Source: Owenweeksia sp. TMED14
Lineage (GTDB): Bacteria; Bacteroidota; Bacteroidia; Flavobacteriales; Schleiferiaceae
Assembly: GCA_002167805.1 (NCBI GenBank)
Contig: NHBT01000013.1
Coordinates: 16,706-23,119, forward strand
Reading direction: 5' to 3'
Length of the DNA: 6,414 bases
The position numbers were made by a program, and so were the translations under genes. How positions within the stretch are numbered: the first letter of the stretch is position 1; the number at the start of each line of letters is the position of its first letter. Shown one piece after another: positions 1 to 5,775 of the stretch. The notes below the pieces were generated by a model that made no database searches, was not told the DNA's origin, and worked only from the letters and a program-made list of their open reading frames with translations.

Positions 1-182
1 GTTTTAGGGTCAAACTCTATTGGATTTTCTAAATCTAATTTTGCTACAACGGTTACTGTTTCTGGAGTTTGTTTATCTGCAATGTCGAAAGTTGCATATA
101 CACTGGCATCCTCTAGGGTTACGAGTAAGGCTCCAATCATAAGGGCGATCACCAAAAGCAATATTATTTGCGTTCTTTTCAT
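1..182 (-). CDS. ccmE: Cytochrome c maturation heme chaperone CcmE, N-terminal part (runs off the left edge)
   Basis: Only the first 60 codons are in the window. The product starts MKRTQIILLLVIALMIG, which gives a short cytoplasmic tip and one membrane anchor at about residues 5-24, followed by the start of a periplasmic domain. The stretch EDASVYATF just after the anchor, then VVAKLDLENPIEFDP, matches the opening of Bacteroidota CcmE proteins. In the family, CcmE takes heme from CcmC/CcmD, holds it covalently on a histidine and passes it to the CcmF ligase. That histidine lies in the missing part, so it cannot be checked here. The start ATG shares four bases (ATGA) with the ccmD stop, which fixes the start and implies translational coupling. 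It is the most distal visible gene of the ccmBCDE operon. The family assignment rests on the anchor, the opening motifs and strong gene-order context. Confidence 0.82.
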   Translation of the reverse strand, partial: MKRTQIILLLVIALMIGALLVTLEDASVYATFDIADKQTPETVTVVAKLDLENPIEFDPK

Positions 183-352
183 TTTTTTTGATCTCTTTCG
201 AGTCGGCTTATTTTTCGATCAAGGTAAATCAGGTATAAAGTCAATCCTCCAAATATTATTCCGAGAACTACTAATACTACATATATCTTGCCATCAGCTC
301 TAAAAATATCTGCCATATCAACAGTTCTGGTTGCTATTTGTGAAAAAATCAT
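179..352 (-). CDS. ccmD: CcmD-family small membrane protein (57 aa)
   Basis: This is a 57-residue protein beginning MIFSQIATRTVDMADIF. A single membrane helix spans about residues 23-44 (IYVVLVVLGIIFGGLTLYLI). It is followed by a basic tail, YLDRKISRLERDQKK, that should lie in the cytoplasm. The pattern 'MAD(I/M)xRxxGKIYVV ... YLxxLDRKISxLE' is typical of Bacteroidota CcmD-family proteins. In the pathway, CcmD is a small accessory subunit that associates with CcmABC and helps release heme-loaded CcmE. Both ends overlap neighbours by four bases: its ATG overlaps the TGA of ccmC, and its TGA overlaps the ATG of ccmE. The start is therefore well set. The gene is short enough to be missed by length-filtered gene finding. 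An internal in-frame ATG at residue 13 is a possible alternative start but would break the coupling. Confidence 0.87.
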   Translation of the reverse strand: MIFSQIATRTVDMADIFRADGKIYVVLVVLGIIFGGLTLYLIYLDRKISRLERDQKK

Positions 353-1014
353 TTTTTATTTTTTAAAATTTCTATTCGATTTCTTAATGAGCTGATCCAA
401 AACCCTACCAAAATCCATCCAATTATAGCAGGATAGAATATCATTCTCATTCCACTATCCAAATCATAATTCGAAAAACCCGGATTGCCACCATTACCTG
501 GGTGCAAAGACTCAGTCATACGAGGTAAAATACCTATGAAAACTATCATTAATACAAAGGCAAAAACATTGTAAATCGATGAAATACGAGCTTTTTTCTC
601 TATATCCTCTATGCTATTGCGAAGAATAAAGTATGCTGTATAAATTAAAAGTGTGACAGCTGTTCCATTTAGCTTCGGGTCTGCAGTCCAGAATGTTCCC
701 CATGTTGCCTTTGCCCAAACCATTCCAGTGAATAGGCCTAGTAATGAAAACATCATTGCAACTTCAGCAAAATTTTTTGCCTTGAGATCGAAAATTAAAT
801 TTACTTTGAGGCCATCTTGTCCAGATTGCAAAAAACGAATGCTCAAAATTACCGAGTTCAATAAAAGCACAATCATTGTGAACCACATAGGAACATGAAA
901 ATATAAATTCCTTATGGTTTCATTTAAAATCACTAACCTTGGGACATCTAACATTAAGCCAGCATAAAGCGAATATGCGACTAAAATTATACCTGTGTAT
1001 TTCCAAGCCTTCAT
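349..1014 (-). CDS. ccmC: Heme-handling membrane protein CcmC (cytochrome c assembly)
   Basis: A 221-residue polytopic inner-membrane protein of the CcmC/CcmF/CcsA heme-handling family, with about six membrane segments. The tryptophan-rich signature that binds heme is visible as WAKATWGTFWTADPKLNG at about residues 100-117. Two candidate axial heme ligands flank it: His40 in LYFHVP and His171 in ESLHPGNGG. CcmC presents heme to the CcmE histidine on the periplasmic side. I chose the ATG at 1014 (MKAWKYTGIILVAYSLYAG), not the upstream in-frame ATG at 1092, because it matches the family N-terminus and length. It also leaves a one-base overlap with the ccmB stop (TAATG); the longer form would overlap ccmB by 79 bases. 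The stop overlaps the ccmD start by four bases. Confidence 0.92.
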   Translation of the reverse strand: MKAWKYTGIILVAYSLYAGLMLDVPRLVILNETIRNLYFHVPMWFTMIVLLLNSVILSIRFLQSGQDGLKVNLIFDLKAKNFAEVAMMFSLLGLFTGMVWAKATWGTFWTADPKLNGTAVTLLIYTAYFILRNSIEDIEKKARISSIYNVFAFVLMIVFIGILPRMTESLHPGNGGNPGFSNYDLDSGMRMIFYPAIIGWILVGFWISSLRNRIEILKNKK

Positions 1015-1685
1015 TAGGAGCGCCAAAGGTAAGGAAATAGAATAGCACCAAGAGCCAAGGAGAGCGCGCAAAGTGCTATTTCTCCAAACCATAATGGATA
1101 AATTTCTTTGATTGATTCACCAATTAGAGCTAGTTTACTTGCTCTTAGTGAAACTAATAATGTGGGTAATAAAAGTGGGATACTGAGTATTGACATTAAG
1201 CCAGCGTTTCCGTTTACTTTTGAAGAGATTGCTGATGTAAAACATAGCGTACACGACATTGCAATAGATCCGAGCCCGATTGACAATGTCAAAGGGATCA
1301 AAGAAGTAAGATTTTCCTCAGAATTTGGCAATCCAATCCAGAGATAAAAGAGTCCAAAGCTTAAAATAGATATAAATAATGTGCTCAAGGCTGTGGTTAT
1401 ACTTTTACCAATTAAAAGTTCTGTGGAGTTAACTAATTGGTCAATATAAAAGTACTTGCCGTCCTCTTGGAAAAAAGTTCTTCCAGCTATTTGTATGCTG
1501 CTAAATATTAAATTCATCCAAATTAACGCCAACCAGGTGTTTGGTGATGGTCGATTTGTAAGTATTGATGCCAAAAATGTGACGATGGCGCAAAAAAGTA
1601 CAGATACGAACCATCCTGAGCTTCTTCGGTAATCCAGCTCCCAATCCCAGGAAAATATTGTTTTAATTGCTTTAACTCTAATCAC
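1014..1685 (-). CDS. ccmB: Heme exporter / cytochrome c maturation permease CcmB
   Basis: A polytopic inner-membrane protein, 223 residues from the chosen GTG start, close to the usual CcmB length of about 220. It has an amphipathic cytoplasmic N-terminus containing WDWELDYRRS, the counterpart of the family's 'E-x-R' start, then about six hydrophobic helices ending in LGAILFPYLW. CcmB is the permease subunit that works with the CcmA ATPase and CcmC/CcmD to drive release of holo-CcmE. The frame stays open upstream to an ATG at 1802, which would give 262 residues. That extra stretch is lysine-rich, does not look like CcmB, and would run across the start of the divergent peroxidase gene, so I prefer GTG at 1685. 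It is the first visible gene of the operon, and no ccmA precedes it. The start codon is the main uncertainty; the family call is good. Confidence 0.85.
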   Translation of the reverse strand: MIRVKAIKTIFSWDWELDYRRSSGWFVSVLFCAIVTFLASILTNRPSPNTWLALIWMNLIFSSIQIAGRTFFQEDGKYFYIDQLVNSTELLIGKSITTALSTLFISILSFGLFYLWIGLPNSEENLTSLIPLTLSIGLGSIAMSCTLCFTSAISSKVNGNAGLMSILSIPLLLPTLLVSLRASKLALIGESIKEIYPLWFGEIALCALSLALGAILFPYLWRS

Positions 1686-1690
1686 TGCAA

Positions 1691-1698
1691 CAAAGGTA
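1691..1698 (-). promoter_or_regulatory. Possible -7 promoter element for the ccm operon
   Basis: On the minus strand the octamer TACCTTTG fits the Bacteroidota -7 consensus TAnnTTTG exactly. It lies five bases upstream of the proposed GTG start of ccmB, so transcription would begin at or next to the start codon and the mRNA would be nearly leaderless. I found no convincing TTG -33 element at the usual 19-21 base spacing, so this is a weak call. Confidence 0.3.
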
Positions 1699-1777
1699 AC
1701 GTCTTCTATATCTAAAACTTTTTTAAGATTTATTTGTTTAACTTTTAACGACTTTTTTGTCGAAATTTTTATGAAAA

Positions 1778-2338
1778 ATGAGAAAAAAAATATTAATCGC
1801 AATTTTAATAGCTACCTCCACTTTTCTTTCATGTACCCAATCTATTGCCCAGCCAATGGATGAGGTAAAAAATTTTTATGATCTTTCTGCCCGAACAATA
1901 AATGGAGACATGTTGAATTTTGATAAACTAAAGGGTAAACGTGTATTAATTGTCAATACCGCCTCCGCTTGTGGGTTTACTTATCAATACAATTCATTAC
2001 AAAAATTATGGGATGAATCAGATCACGATGAATTTGTGATAATTGGGTTTCCATGTAATGACTTTGGAGCACAAGAATCAGGATCTCTCAAGGAAATTGA
2101 ATCATTTTGCTCAAAGAATTATGGAGTTACCTTCCAATTAATGGAAAAAGTAAAAATTAAAACCAGCCCAATCTACAAGTGGTTAATGAATAAAAGCCTT
2201 AACGGAGTTAAAAACGCAAAAGTTTTATGGAATTTCCACAAATTCTTAATCGATGAAAACGGGAAATGGAGTGGTTCATTTTTACCTACAACTTCTCCAA
2301 ACTCATCGGGTATTAAAAACTTTGCCCTAGGTAAATGA
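1778..2338 (+). CDS. Exported glutathione-peroxidase-family thiol peroxidase (Cys type)
   Basis: A 186-residue protein with a basic, hydrophobic leader, MRKKILIAILIATSTFLSC. Cys19 sits in a Bacteroidota-style lipoprotein context (LSC), and a signal peptidase I site after SIA is an alternative. Either way the enzyme should act outside the cytoplasm. The thioredoxin-fold peroxidase core follows. The peroxidatic Cys65 lies in NTASACGFT in place of selenocysteine. The rest of the catalytic set is present: Gln99 in FGAQES and Trp151-Asn152 in LWNFHKFLID. Cys111 in IESFCSKNYG sits where the resolving cysteine of thioredoxin-dependent family members lies, suggesting an atypical 2-Cys mechanism rather than true glutathione use. 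It reduces hydrogen or lipid peroxides. Its TGA overlaps the bshB1 ATG by four bases. It is divergent from ccmB. Confidence 0.9.
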   Translation: MRKKILIAILIATSTFLSCTQSIAQPMDEVKNFYDLSARTINGDMLNFDKLKGKRVLIVNTASACGFTYQYNSLQKLWDESDHDEFVIIGFPCNDFGAQESGSLKEIESFCSKNYGVTFQLMEKVKIKTSPIYKWLMNKSLNGVKNAKVLWNFHKFLIDENGKWSGSFLPTTSPNSSGIKNFALGK

Positions 2339-3057
2339 ATTTAGAAACTGATATTCTCGCTTTTGGTGCTCATCCAGATGATGTAGAACTAGGTTGCGGT
2401 GGAACAATAGCAAAACATACCGCTCTTGGAGATTCTGTCACTATCATTGACCTAACCCAAGGCGAGTTAGGAACCAGGGGGACGGCTGAAGTTAGGGCGA
2501 ATGAATCTAAAAAAGCTCAAAAAATTCTGTCAGTCAAAAATCGTTTTAATTTGAAATTTGCAGACGGATGGGTTGAAAATAATCGTGAATCTCAGTTGTC
2601 TATAATCTCTTATATTCGACAGCTAAGGCCCAAAATTGTGCTTTGTACCGCTCCAAATGACAGGCACCCAGACCATATAGCGGCCAGTAGATTAGTTATC
2701 GATTCTTGCTTTAAGTCTGGATTAGAGAAAATTTCTACCACATGGAATGAAAAAAAGCAAAGACCTTTTCGTCCCCAAAATATATACCATTATATACAAT
2801 TTTACGAAATTACTCCAGATTTTAATGTTGATATATCAGACTATTTTTTGACCAAAATGAAAGCTATAGAAGCACATTCTTCTCAGTTTTATGATCCCAA
2901 CAGCAAAGAGCCAGAGACTGTAATTTCTTCGAAAGAATTTTATGACTCAATTTCTGCTCGGTCATCTGAATGGGGAAGGGCTATCGGAGTTGACTATGCA
3001 GAGGGTTTTGTAGCTGAGAGACGTCTGGGTGTTTCTCGAATAACCGATCTCTGCTAG
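2335..3057 (+). CDS. bshB1: Bacillithiol biosynthesis deacetylase BshB1
   Basis: A 240-residue PIG-L/LmbE-family zinc deacetylase of normal length. The N-terminal metal site AHPDDVELGCGGT gives His13 and Asp16 as zinc ligands and Asp15 as the likely catalytic base. The second motif, DRHPDHIAA, supplies His114 as the third ligand. The segments LTQGELGTRGT (about 40-50) and AHSSQF further on are typical of the BshB1 branch. The enzyme removes the acetyl group from GlcNAc-malate to give GlcN-malate, the second step of bacillithiol synthesis in the cytoplasm; BshC then adds cysteine. The ATG overlaps the upstream peroxidase stop (ATGA), so the two genes are probably co-transcribed and translationally coupled. 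bshA and bshC are not in the window. A related deacetylase with another substrate is possible but less likely. Confidence 0.92.
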   Translation: MNLETDILAFGAHPDDVELGCGGTIAKHTALGDSVTIIDLTQGELGTRGTAEVRANESKKAQKILSVKNRFNLKFADGWVENNRESQLSIISYIRQLRPKIVLCTAPNDRHPDHIAASRLVIDSCFKSGLEKISTTWNEKKQRPFRPQNIYHYIQFYEITPDFNVDISDYFLTKMKAIEAHSSQFYDPNSKEPETVISSKEFYDSISARSSEWGRAIGVDYAEGFVAERRLGVSRITDLC

Positions 3058-3076
3058 GTTTACAACCGCAGCTAGC
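3053..3076. terminator. Small inverted repeat between convergent bshB1 and glycosyltransferase genes
   Basis: GCTAG (3053-3057) and CTAGC (3072-3076) form the outer arms, and GGTT (3057-3060) with AACC (3064-3067) an inner arm around TAC; GCAG is unpaired. Both stop codons lie in the arms. With no T-run on either side it is not a classical intrinsic terminator. It may only slow or separate converging transcription. Confidence 0.25.
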
Positions 3077-4106
3077 TTGAATACCAATTTTCAAGACTTT
3101 TTGATACTGACTCTTCTCGAAATTCATGAAATGTTTTGGGTTTATAGCTTGCTTTTATTTCTTTCATTAATTGAATCAACTCTTTGGAAAAAAATGTTTT
3201 TCTGAATATCAGAGTATCTATATCTGTATAAACAGATTGAGGGCCGATACATGGAGTCGATATAACTTTTAATCCTCGCTCAAGTGCCTCACCGATGACC
3301 ATACTGAAGGTCTCTATTTTGCTATTGACAATTAATATGTCATGAGACCACATCTCTTCATGGACTTGACTTTGATCTTTTCTACCTTTCCAAATAACAT
3401 TCTTAAGAAGTCTATATTTATTCTTAAGGCTCTTCGTATCTTTTCCATCACCAACAAGAGTCAGAATATCTTCACTAAAACTGAGAGAGTGTACTGCCCA
3501 AGCGTCTAGAATACCAGATATTCCCTTAGTTTTATCTATTATATCCCCGACAAAAAGAAAATTACGGTTGGTTTTTGTGTTTATTTTTTTGGAATGCGAA
3601 TTTTTAAAACTTGGTTCCTTAAGAATATTGGGAATGTATCTAACATTGCCAAATTTTTCTATCTTTTCTTTTAGTGCTGGCGAGACGGCACTTCTTAAGT
3701 CTGAGATCAGTGCAGTTAGTTTTGCCCCGATTGGAGGTCTTTTAAACCAATGGCTCTGATGCTCTGTAACTGCAAATTTTATTTGATTTCCAAAGTGAAA
3801 TTTTAACTTTATTAAAATGTAAGCGGTATCCCATGATCCTCCGTGAATATGCAATATATCACAGCTTCCTATGGTTTTTAATGCTGATTTTACAGATTTA
3901 TATTTTTGAACCCAGCCCAATGGGCCTTTTCTTGAAGCGTTATAAATTATTGATTCTTTATCGCTGTCAATAGGCTTTTTCCCAAGAATGACAACTATTG
4001 TTTCATTTCCTGTATTTTTTGATGCGCGGACATATGCCTCTATGAAGCTTCCATGTTGTGGGTCTTCTTTAGTCGGCCACATTCTGACCAAATGAATGAT
4101 TCGCAT
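3072..4106 (-). CDS. GT4-type (GT-B fold) glycosyltransferase
   Basis: A 344-residue retaining glycosyltransferase of the GT-B fold. The N-terminal acceptor domain opens MRIIHLVRMWPTKEDPQHGSF, including the HGSF acceptor loop, and contains DILHIHGGSWD (about 83-93) and the AVTEH strand end. The C-terminal Glycos_transf_1-type donor domain begins at FLFVGDIIDKTKG (about 183-195). It carries the E-x7-E motif as Glu265 and Glu273 in IETFSMVIGEALERG, which binds the nucleotide-sugar donor. No membrane segment or signal peptide is visible, so it should work at the inner face of the membrane. Family members build surface polysaccharide or glycolipid; the sugar and acceptor cannot be read from the sequence. 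It is not BshA-like despite lying next to bshB1: it lacks the BshA N-terminal glycine-rich opening and is on the opposite strand. It stands alone, 14 bases from bshB1. Confidence 0.85.
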   Translation of the reverse strand: MRIIHLVRMWPTKEDPQHGSFIEAYVRASKNTGNETIVVILGKKPIDSDKESIIYNASRKGPLGWVQKYKSVKSALKTIGSCDILHIHGGSWDTAYILIKLKFHFGNQIKFAVTEHQSHWFKRPPIGAKLTALISDLRSAVSPALKEKIEKFGNVRYIPNILKEPSFKNSHSKKINTKTNRNFLFVGDIIDKTKGISGILDAWAVHSLSFSEDILTLVGDGKDTKSLKNKYRLLKNVIWKGRKDQSQVHEEMWSHDILIVNSKIETFSMVIGEALERGLKVISTPCIGPQSVYTDIDTLIFRKTFFSKELIQLMKEIKASYKPKTFHEFREESVSKSLENWYSS

Positions 4107-4128
4107 TAAAGTTTTGTTAAAACGATTT

Positions 4129-4136
4129 GAAAGTTA
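4129..4136 (-). promoter_or_regulatory. Possible -7 promoter element for the glycosyltransferase gene
   Basis: On the minus strand TAACTTTC differs from the TAnnTTTG consensus at the last base. It lies 22 bases upstream of the ATG at 4106, which would give a short leader. No good -33 TTG is present at the expected distance, so the call rests on one half-site. Confidence 0.28.
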
Positions 4137-4182
4137 TATGGAATAAAACTAAGATTATTTTTTCGCTATCCAAGATTATACA

Positions 4183-4212
4183 TTGCAACCGTTATTCTTC
4201 GCATTATATTTG
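4183..4212 (+). promoter_or_regulatory. Bacteroidota-type promoter of tRNA-His
   Basis: TTG at 4183-4185 (-33 element) and TATATTTG at 4205-4212 (-7 element, exact TAnnTTTG) are separated by 19 bases, the standard spacing for the Bacteroidota housekeeping sigma factor. The element ends 11 bases before the first tRNA base, so transcription should begin just upstream of the mature 5' end. This is the best-formed promoter in the window. Confidence 0.72.
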
Positions 4213-4223
4213 CCGACCATAAT

Positions 4224-4298
4224 GGTGGTTGTAGCTCAGTTGGTTAGAGCGCCTGATTGTGGTTCAGGAGGTCGTGGGTTCGAGACCCATCTTCCACC
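4224..4298 (+). tRNA. tRNA-His (anticodon GTG)
   Basis: A complete cloverleaf is present. The D-stem is GCTC/GAGC. The anticodon stem CCTGA/TCAGG encloses the loop TTGTGGT, giving anticodon GTG for histidine. The T-stem GTGGG/CCCAT encloses TTCGAGA. The extra 5' G (-1 at 4224) facing C73 at 4298 is the tRNA-His identity feature. The acceptor stem reads GTGGTTG (4225-4231) against CTTCCAC (4291-4297), so positions 5-68 and 6-67 are both T opposite T. All other acceptor pairs are Watson-Crick. CCA is not encoded and must be added after transcription. It is flanked by a good promoter and an intrinsic terminator, so it is a single-gene unit. Confidence 0.95.
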
Positions 4299-4300
4299 CT

Positions 4301-4330
4301 AAAAAGCCTCGTAGAAATGCGGGGCTTTTT
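4301..4330 (+). terminator. Intrinsic terminator after tRNA-His
   Basis: AAAAAGCCTCG (4301-4311) pairs with CGGGGCTTTTT (4320-4330) across an eight-base loop, forming an 11-bp stem with one G-T pair and ending in five Ts. It begins two bases after the tRNA discriminator base and so should define the 3' end of the precursor. Confidence 0.85.
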
Positions 4331-4373
4331 GCTTAACCTTTAATAATTTTTCACTTCAAAAGGCTCGTATCTT

Positions 4374-4381
4374 TATTTTTG
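4374..4381 (+). promoter_or_regulatory. Possible -7 promoter element for the outer-membrane barrel gene
   Basis: TATTTTTG fits TAnnTTTG exactly and ends 12 bases before the preferred ATG at 4394, which would give a leader of only a few bases. At the -33 distance there is only a T-run with no TTG. The tract is AT-rich, so a chance match is possible. Confidence 0.38.
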
Positions 4382-4393
4382 ATAAAACATGGA

Positions 4394-5530
4394 ATGATAA
4401 AGTATCTATTTCTTGCGATACTAGGGTTTAATTTGAGTCTTAATGCTCAGGTTAAAAAACAGTTTAATGATTTTCTTTTTAGGAATTATTTTGATCGTAT
4501 CCTTAATGATTCCTCAGACCCCTCTGCTCCAAAGCTTATAAATTATCCAACATTAGCTTATTCGCCTGAAACTCGTTGGGAAGTGGGTCTATCTAGTTTG
4601 TTAATCTATTCGGCAAATAGAGATCTAAACAATAGGCTAAGTGAAATAAAAGCGTTTACATTTTACACTCTGGAGGATCAATACGGCATTTGGCTTGATC
4701 ATGCTGTCTACTCAGATAGAAATAAATGGTTTCTCTACGGGAGAGCCAGATATCAAAGCTTTCCTTTATTTTATTATGGAATTGGACCGAATAGTCCCTC
4801 TGAATATACTTCAAGGATTGATGGTGAATATACTTTATTTAGAGAAAGGTTGCTACGTGAGTTCTTGCCCTCGCTATATATTGGAATTGAATGGGATTTT
4901 CAACGTCTAACAAATGTTCAATATGAACAGGTATCTCCGGGGTATGCGATGCCAGAAGTTGGGAAAATGGGTTCTACAAACATGGGACTCGGATTAGGGA
5001 TCCTTTATGATAACATTCATAACGCCATGAATCCAAGAAAGGGAATATACAGTGAATGGGCATTTCTAAATTATTCTGACAGGTTATTAGGTAATCATAA
5101 TATGTTCACTTATCTTTTTGATAATAGGTTCTATAAACCTATTAAATCAAATACTGTATTTGCTGCTCAACTATATGGTCAATTTACCAATGGAGACGTA
5201 CCATTTAATATGTTGTCACTTATGGGTGGTGAAAGTTTAATGAGGGGTTATTATTTGGGTCGATATAGAGATAATAATCTCATTGCTGGGCAAATTGAGT
5301 ATCGGATTTTACCTTTTGATTTTTCGAGTAGGTGGGGGGCGAGTTTATTTGCAGCAACTGGACAAGTATTCAGTCAACAAAATAGTTTTAATATGGGCAG
5401 TTTTCTACCCACTGGAGGCTTCGGTCTGAGATATCTTATTTTTCCACAAAAGGATATTTATACTCGAATAGATATCGCATTTACTCGTGAGGGTAGTGGA
5501 GTTTATTTTTTTATTGGTGAAGCTTTTTAG
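4394..5530 (+). CDS. POTRA-less Omp85/BamA-TamA-type outer-membrane beta-barrel protein
   Basis: A 378-residue outer-membrane protein. The signal peptide MIKYLFLAILGFNLSLNA is followed by Gln19 as the likely mature start. The rest is alternating, aromatic-rich sequence typical of a beta-barrel, ending in phenylalanine (FFIGEAF) as expected for recognition by the BAM complex. Two Omp85 hallmarks are visible: the DNxxN...NPRKGIYSEW strand pair at about residues 206-221, and GGESLMRGYYLGRYRD at about 278-293, whose RGY corresponds to the conserved (V/I)RG(F/Y) lid-loop motif. Only about 30-50 residues precede the barrel, so there is no room for POTRA domains. I chose ATG 4394 over the in-frame TTG at 4379 because it starts directly at the signal peptide. 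Substrate or partner is unknown; it could be a transporter or an insertase-like protein. It is monocistronic by its terminator. Confidence 0.82.
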   Translation: MIKYLFLAILGFNLSLNAQVKKQFNDFLFRNYFDRILNDSSDPSAPKLINYPTLAYSPETRWEVGLSSLLIYSANRDLNNRLSEIKAFTFYTLEDQYGIWLDHAVYSDRNKWFLYGRARYQSFPLFYYGIGPNSPSEYTSRIDGEYTLFRERLLREFLPSLYIGIEWDFQRLTNVQYEQVSPGYAMPEVGKMGSTNMGLGLGILYDNIHNAMNPRKGIYSEWAFLNYSDRLLGNHNMFTYLFDNRFYKPIKSNTVFAAQLYGQFTNGDVPFNMLSLMGGESLMRGYYLGRYRDNNLIAGQIEYRILPFDFSSRWGASLFAATGQVFSQQNSFNMGSFLPTGGFGLRYLIFPQKDIYTRIDIAFTREGSGVYFFIGEAF

Positions 5531-5542
5531 ATATATTTTATA

Positions 5543-5571
5543 AAAAAGAACCCCAAAAGAGGTTACTTTTT
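5543..5571. terminator. Bidirectional intrinsic terminator between convergent genes
   Basis: AAAAAGAACC (5543-5552) pairs with GGTTACTTTTT (5561-5571), with one bulged A and an eight-base loop. The plus strand ends in a T-run after the barrel gene, and the minus strand ends in a T-run after the 64-residue small membrane protein gene. It therefore suits both converging transcripts. Confidence 0.72.
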
Positions 5572-5580
5572 ATTTCGTAA

Positions 5581-5775
5581 TTATTTTCTCTTTTTCATTT
5601 CTTTTTCTGGGAATCGACCATAATTCCCCATTCCATCATAGTCGACAGAATCATCTTCTACGTCTGGATAGTTTGATTCTCTTTGTTTTCTGTTCTGAGT
5701 GATGATATTCCAAATCAGGAAATATAAATAGCCCGAAAAGATTACAAATCCGACAATAAACATTTCTATATTCAT
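5581..5775 (-). CDS. Small single-pass membrane protein, 64 aa, unknown function (paralogue of its upstream neighbour)
   Basis: A 64-residue protein starting MNIEMFIVGFVIFSGYLYF. One membrane helix spans about residues 5-26, followed by a basic patch (QNRKQR) that predicts N-out/C-in topology. The hydrophilic tail is acidic (DVEDDSVDYD), then has a glycine/tyrosine stretch (GMGNYGRF) and ends in a basic run. I do not recognise a named family. The first 24 residues are about two-thirds identical to those of the 41-residue protein encoded just upstream, so the two arose by duplication. Its ATG overlaps the TGA of that gene by four bases (ATGA), which supports both genes and co-translation. It is the last gene of a three-gene operon closed by a bidirectional terminator. 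Small single-helix proteins like this are often subunits or regulators of larger membrane complexes, but nothing here says which. Confidence 0.72.
   Translation of the reverse strand: MNIEMFIVGFVIFSGYLYFLIWNIITQNRKQRESNYPDVEDDSVDYDGMGNYGRFPEKEMKKRK

Noticed and set aside
82..303. 73-codon plus-strand open frame over ccmE/ccmD
   Set aside because: It lies antisense to two genes supported by family pattern and ATGA overlaps, and its translation matches nothing recognisable.
653..898. 81-codon plus-strand open frame within ccmC
   Set aside because: Antisense shadow across the conserved heme-binding region of ccmC.
1015..1092. Longer N-terminus for CcmC starting at 1092
   Set aside because: It would overlap ccmB by 79 bases and add residues not seen in the family; the ATG at 1014 gives a normal length and a one-base overlap.
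1108..1347. 79-codon plus-strand open frame within ccmB
   Set aside because: Antisense shadow of the ccmB membrane helices, with no signs of its own.
1749..1762. CGAC-T6-GTCG hairpin upstream of the peroxidase
   Set aside because: A four-base-pair stem is too weak to call a terminator or riboswitch.
1686..1802. 39-residue N-terminal extension of CcmB
   Set aside because: Low-complexity lysine/phenylalanine-rich sequence unlike CcmB that crosses the divergent peroxidase start.
3568..3759. 63-codon plus-strand open frame within the glycosyltransferase
   Set aside because: Antisense to a well-supported GT4 domain.
4111..4123. GTTTT-GTT-AAAAC inverted repeat just upstream of the glycosyltransferase start
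   Set aside because: Five A/T-rich pairs in an AT-rich leader are expected by chance.
4379..4393. TTG start adding five residues to the barrel protein
   Set aside because: It overlaps the putative -7 element, and the ATG at 4394 starts directly at the signal peptide.
4695..4910. 71-codon open frame inside the barrel gene in another frame
   Set aside because: Same-strand shadow inside a gene with clear Omp85 motifs.
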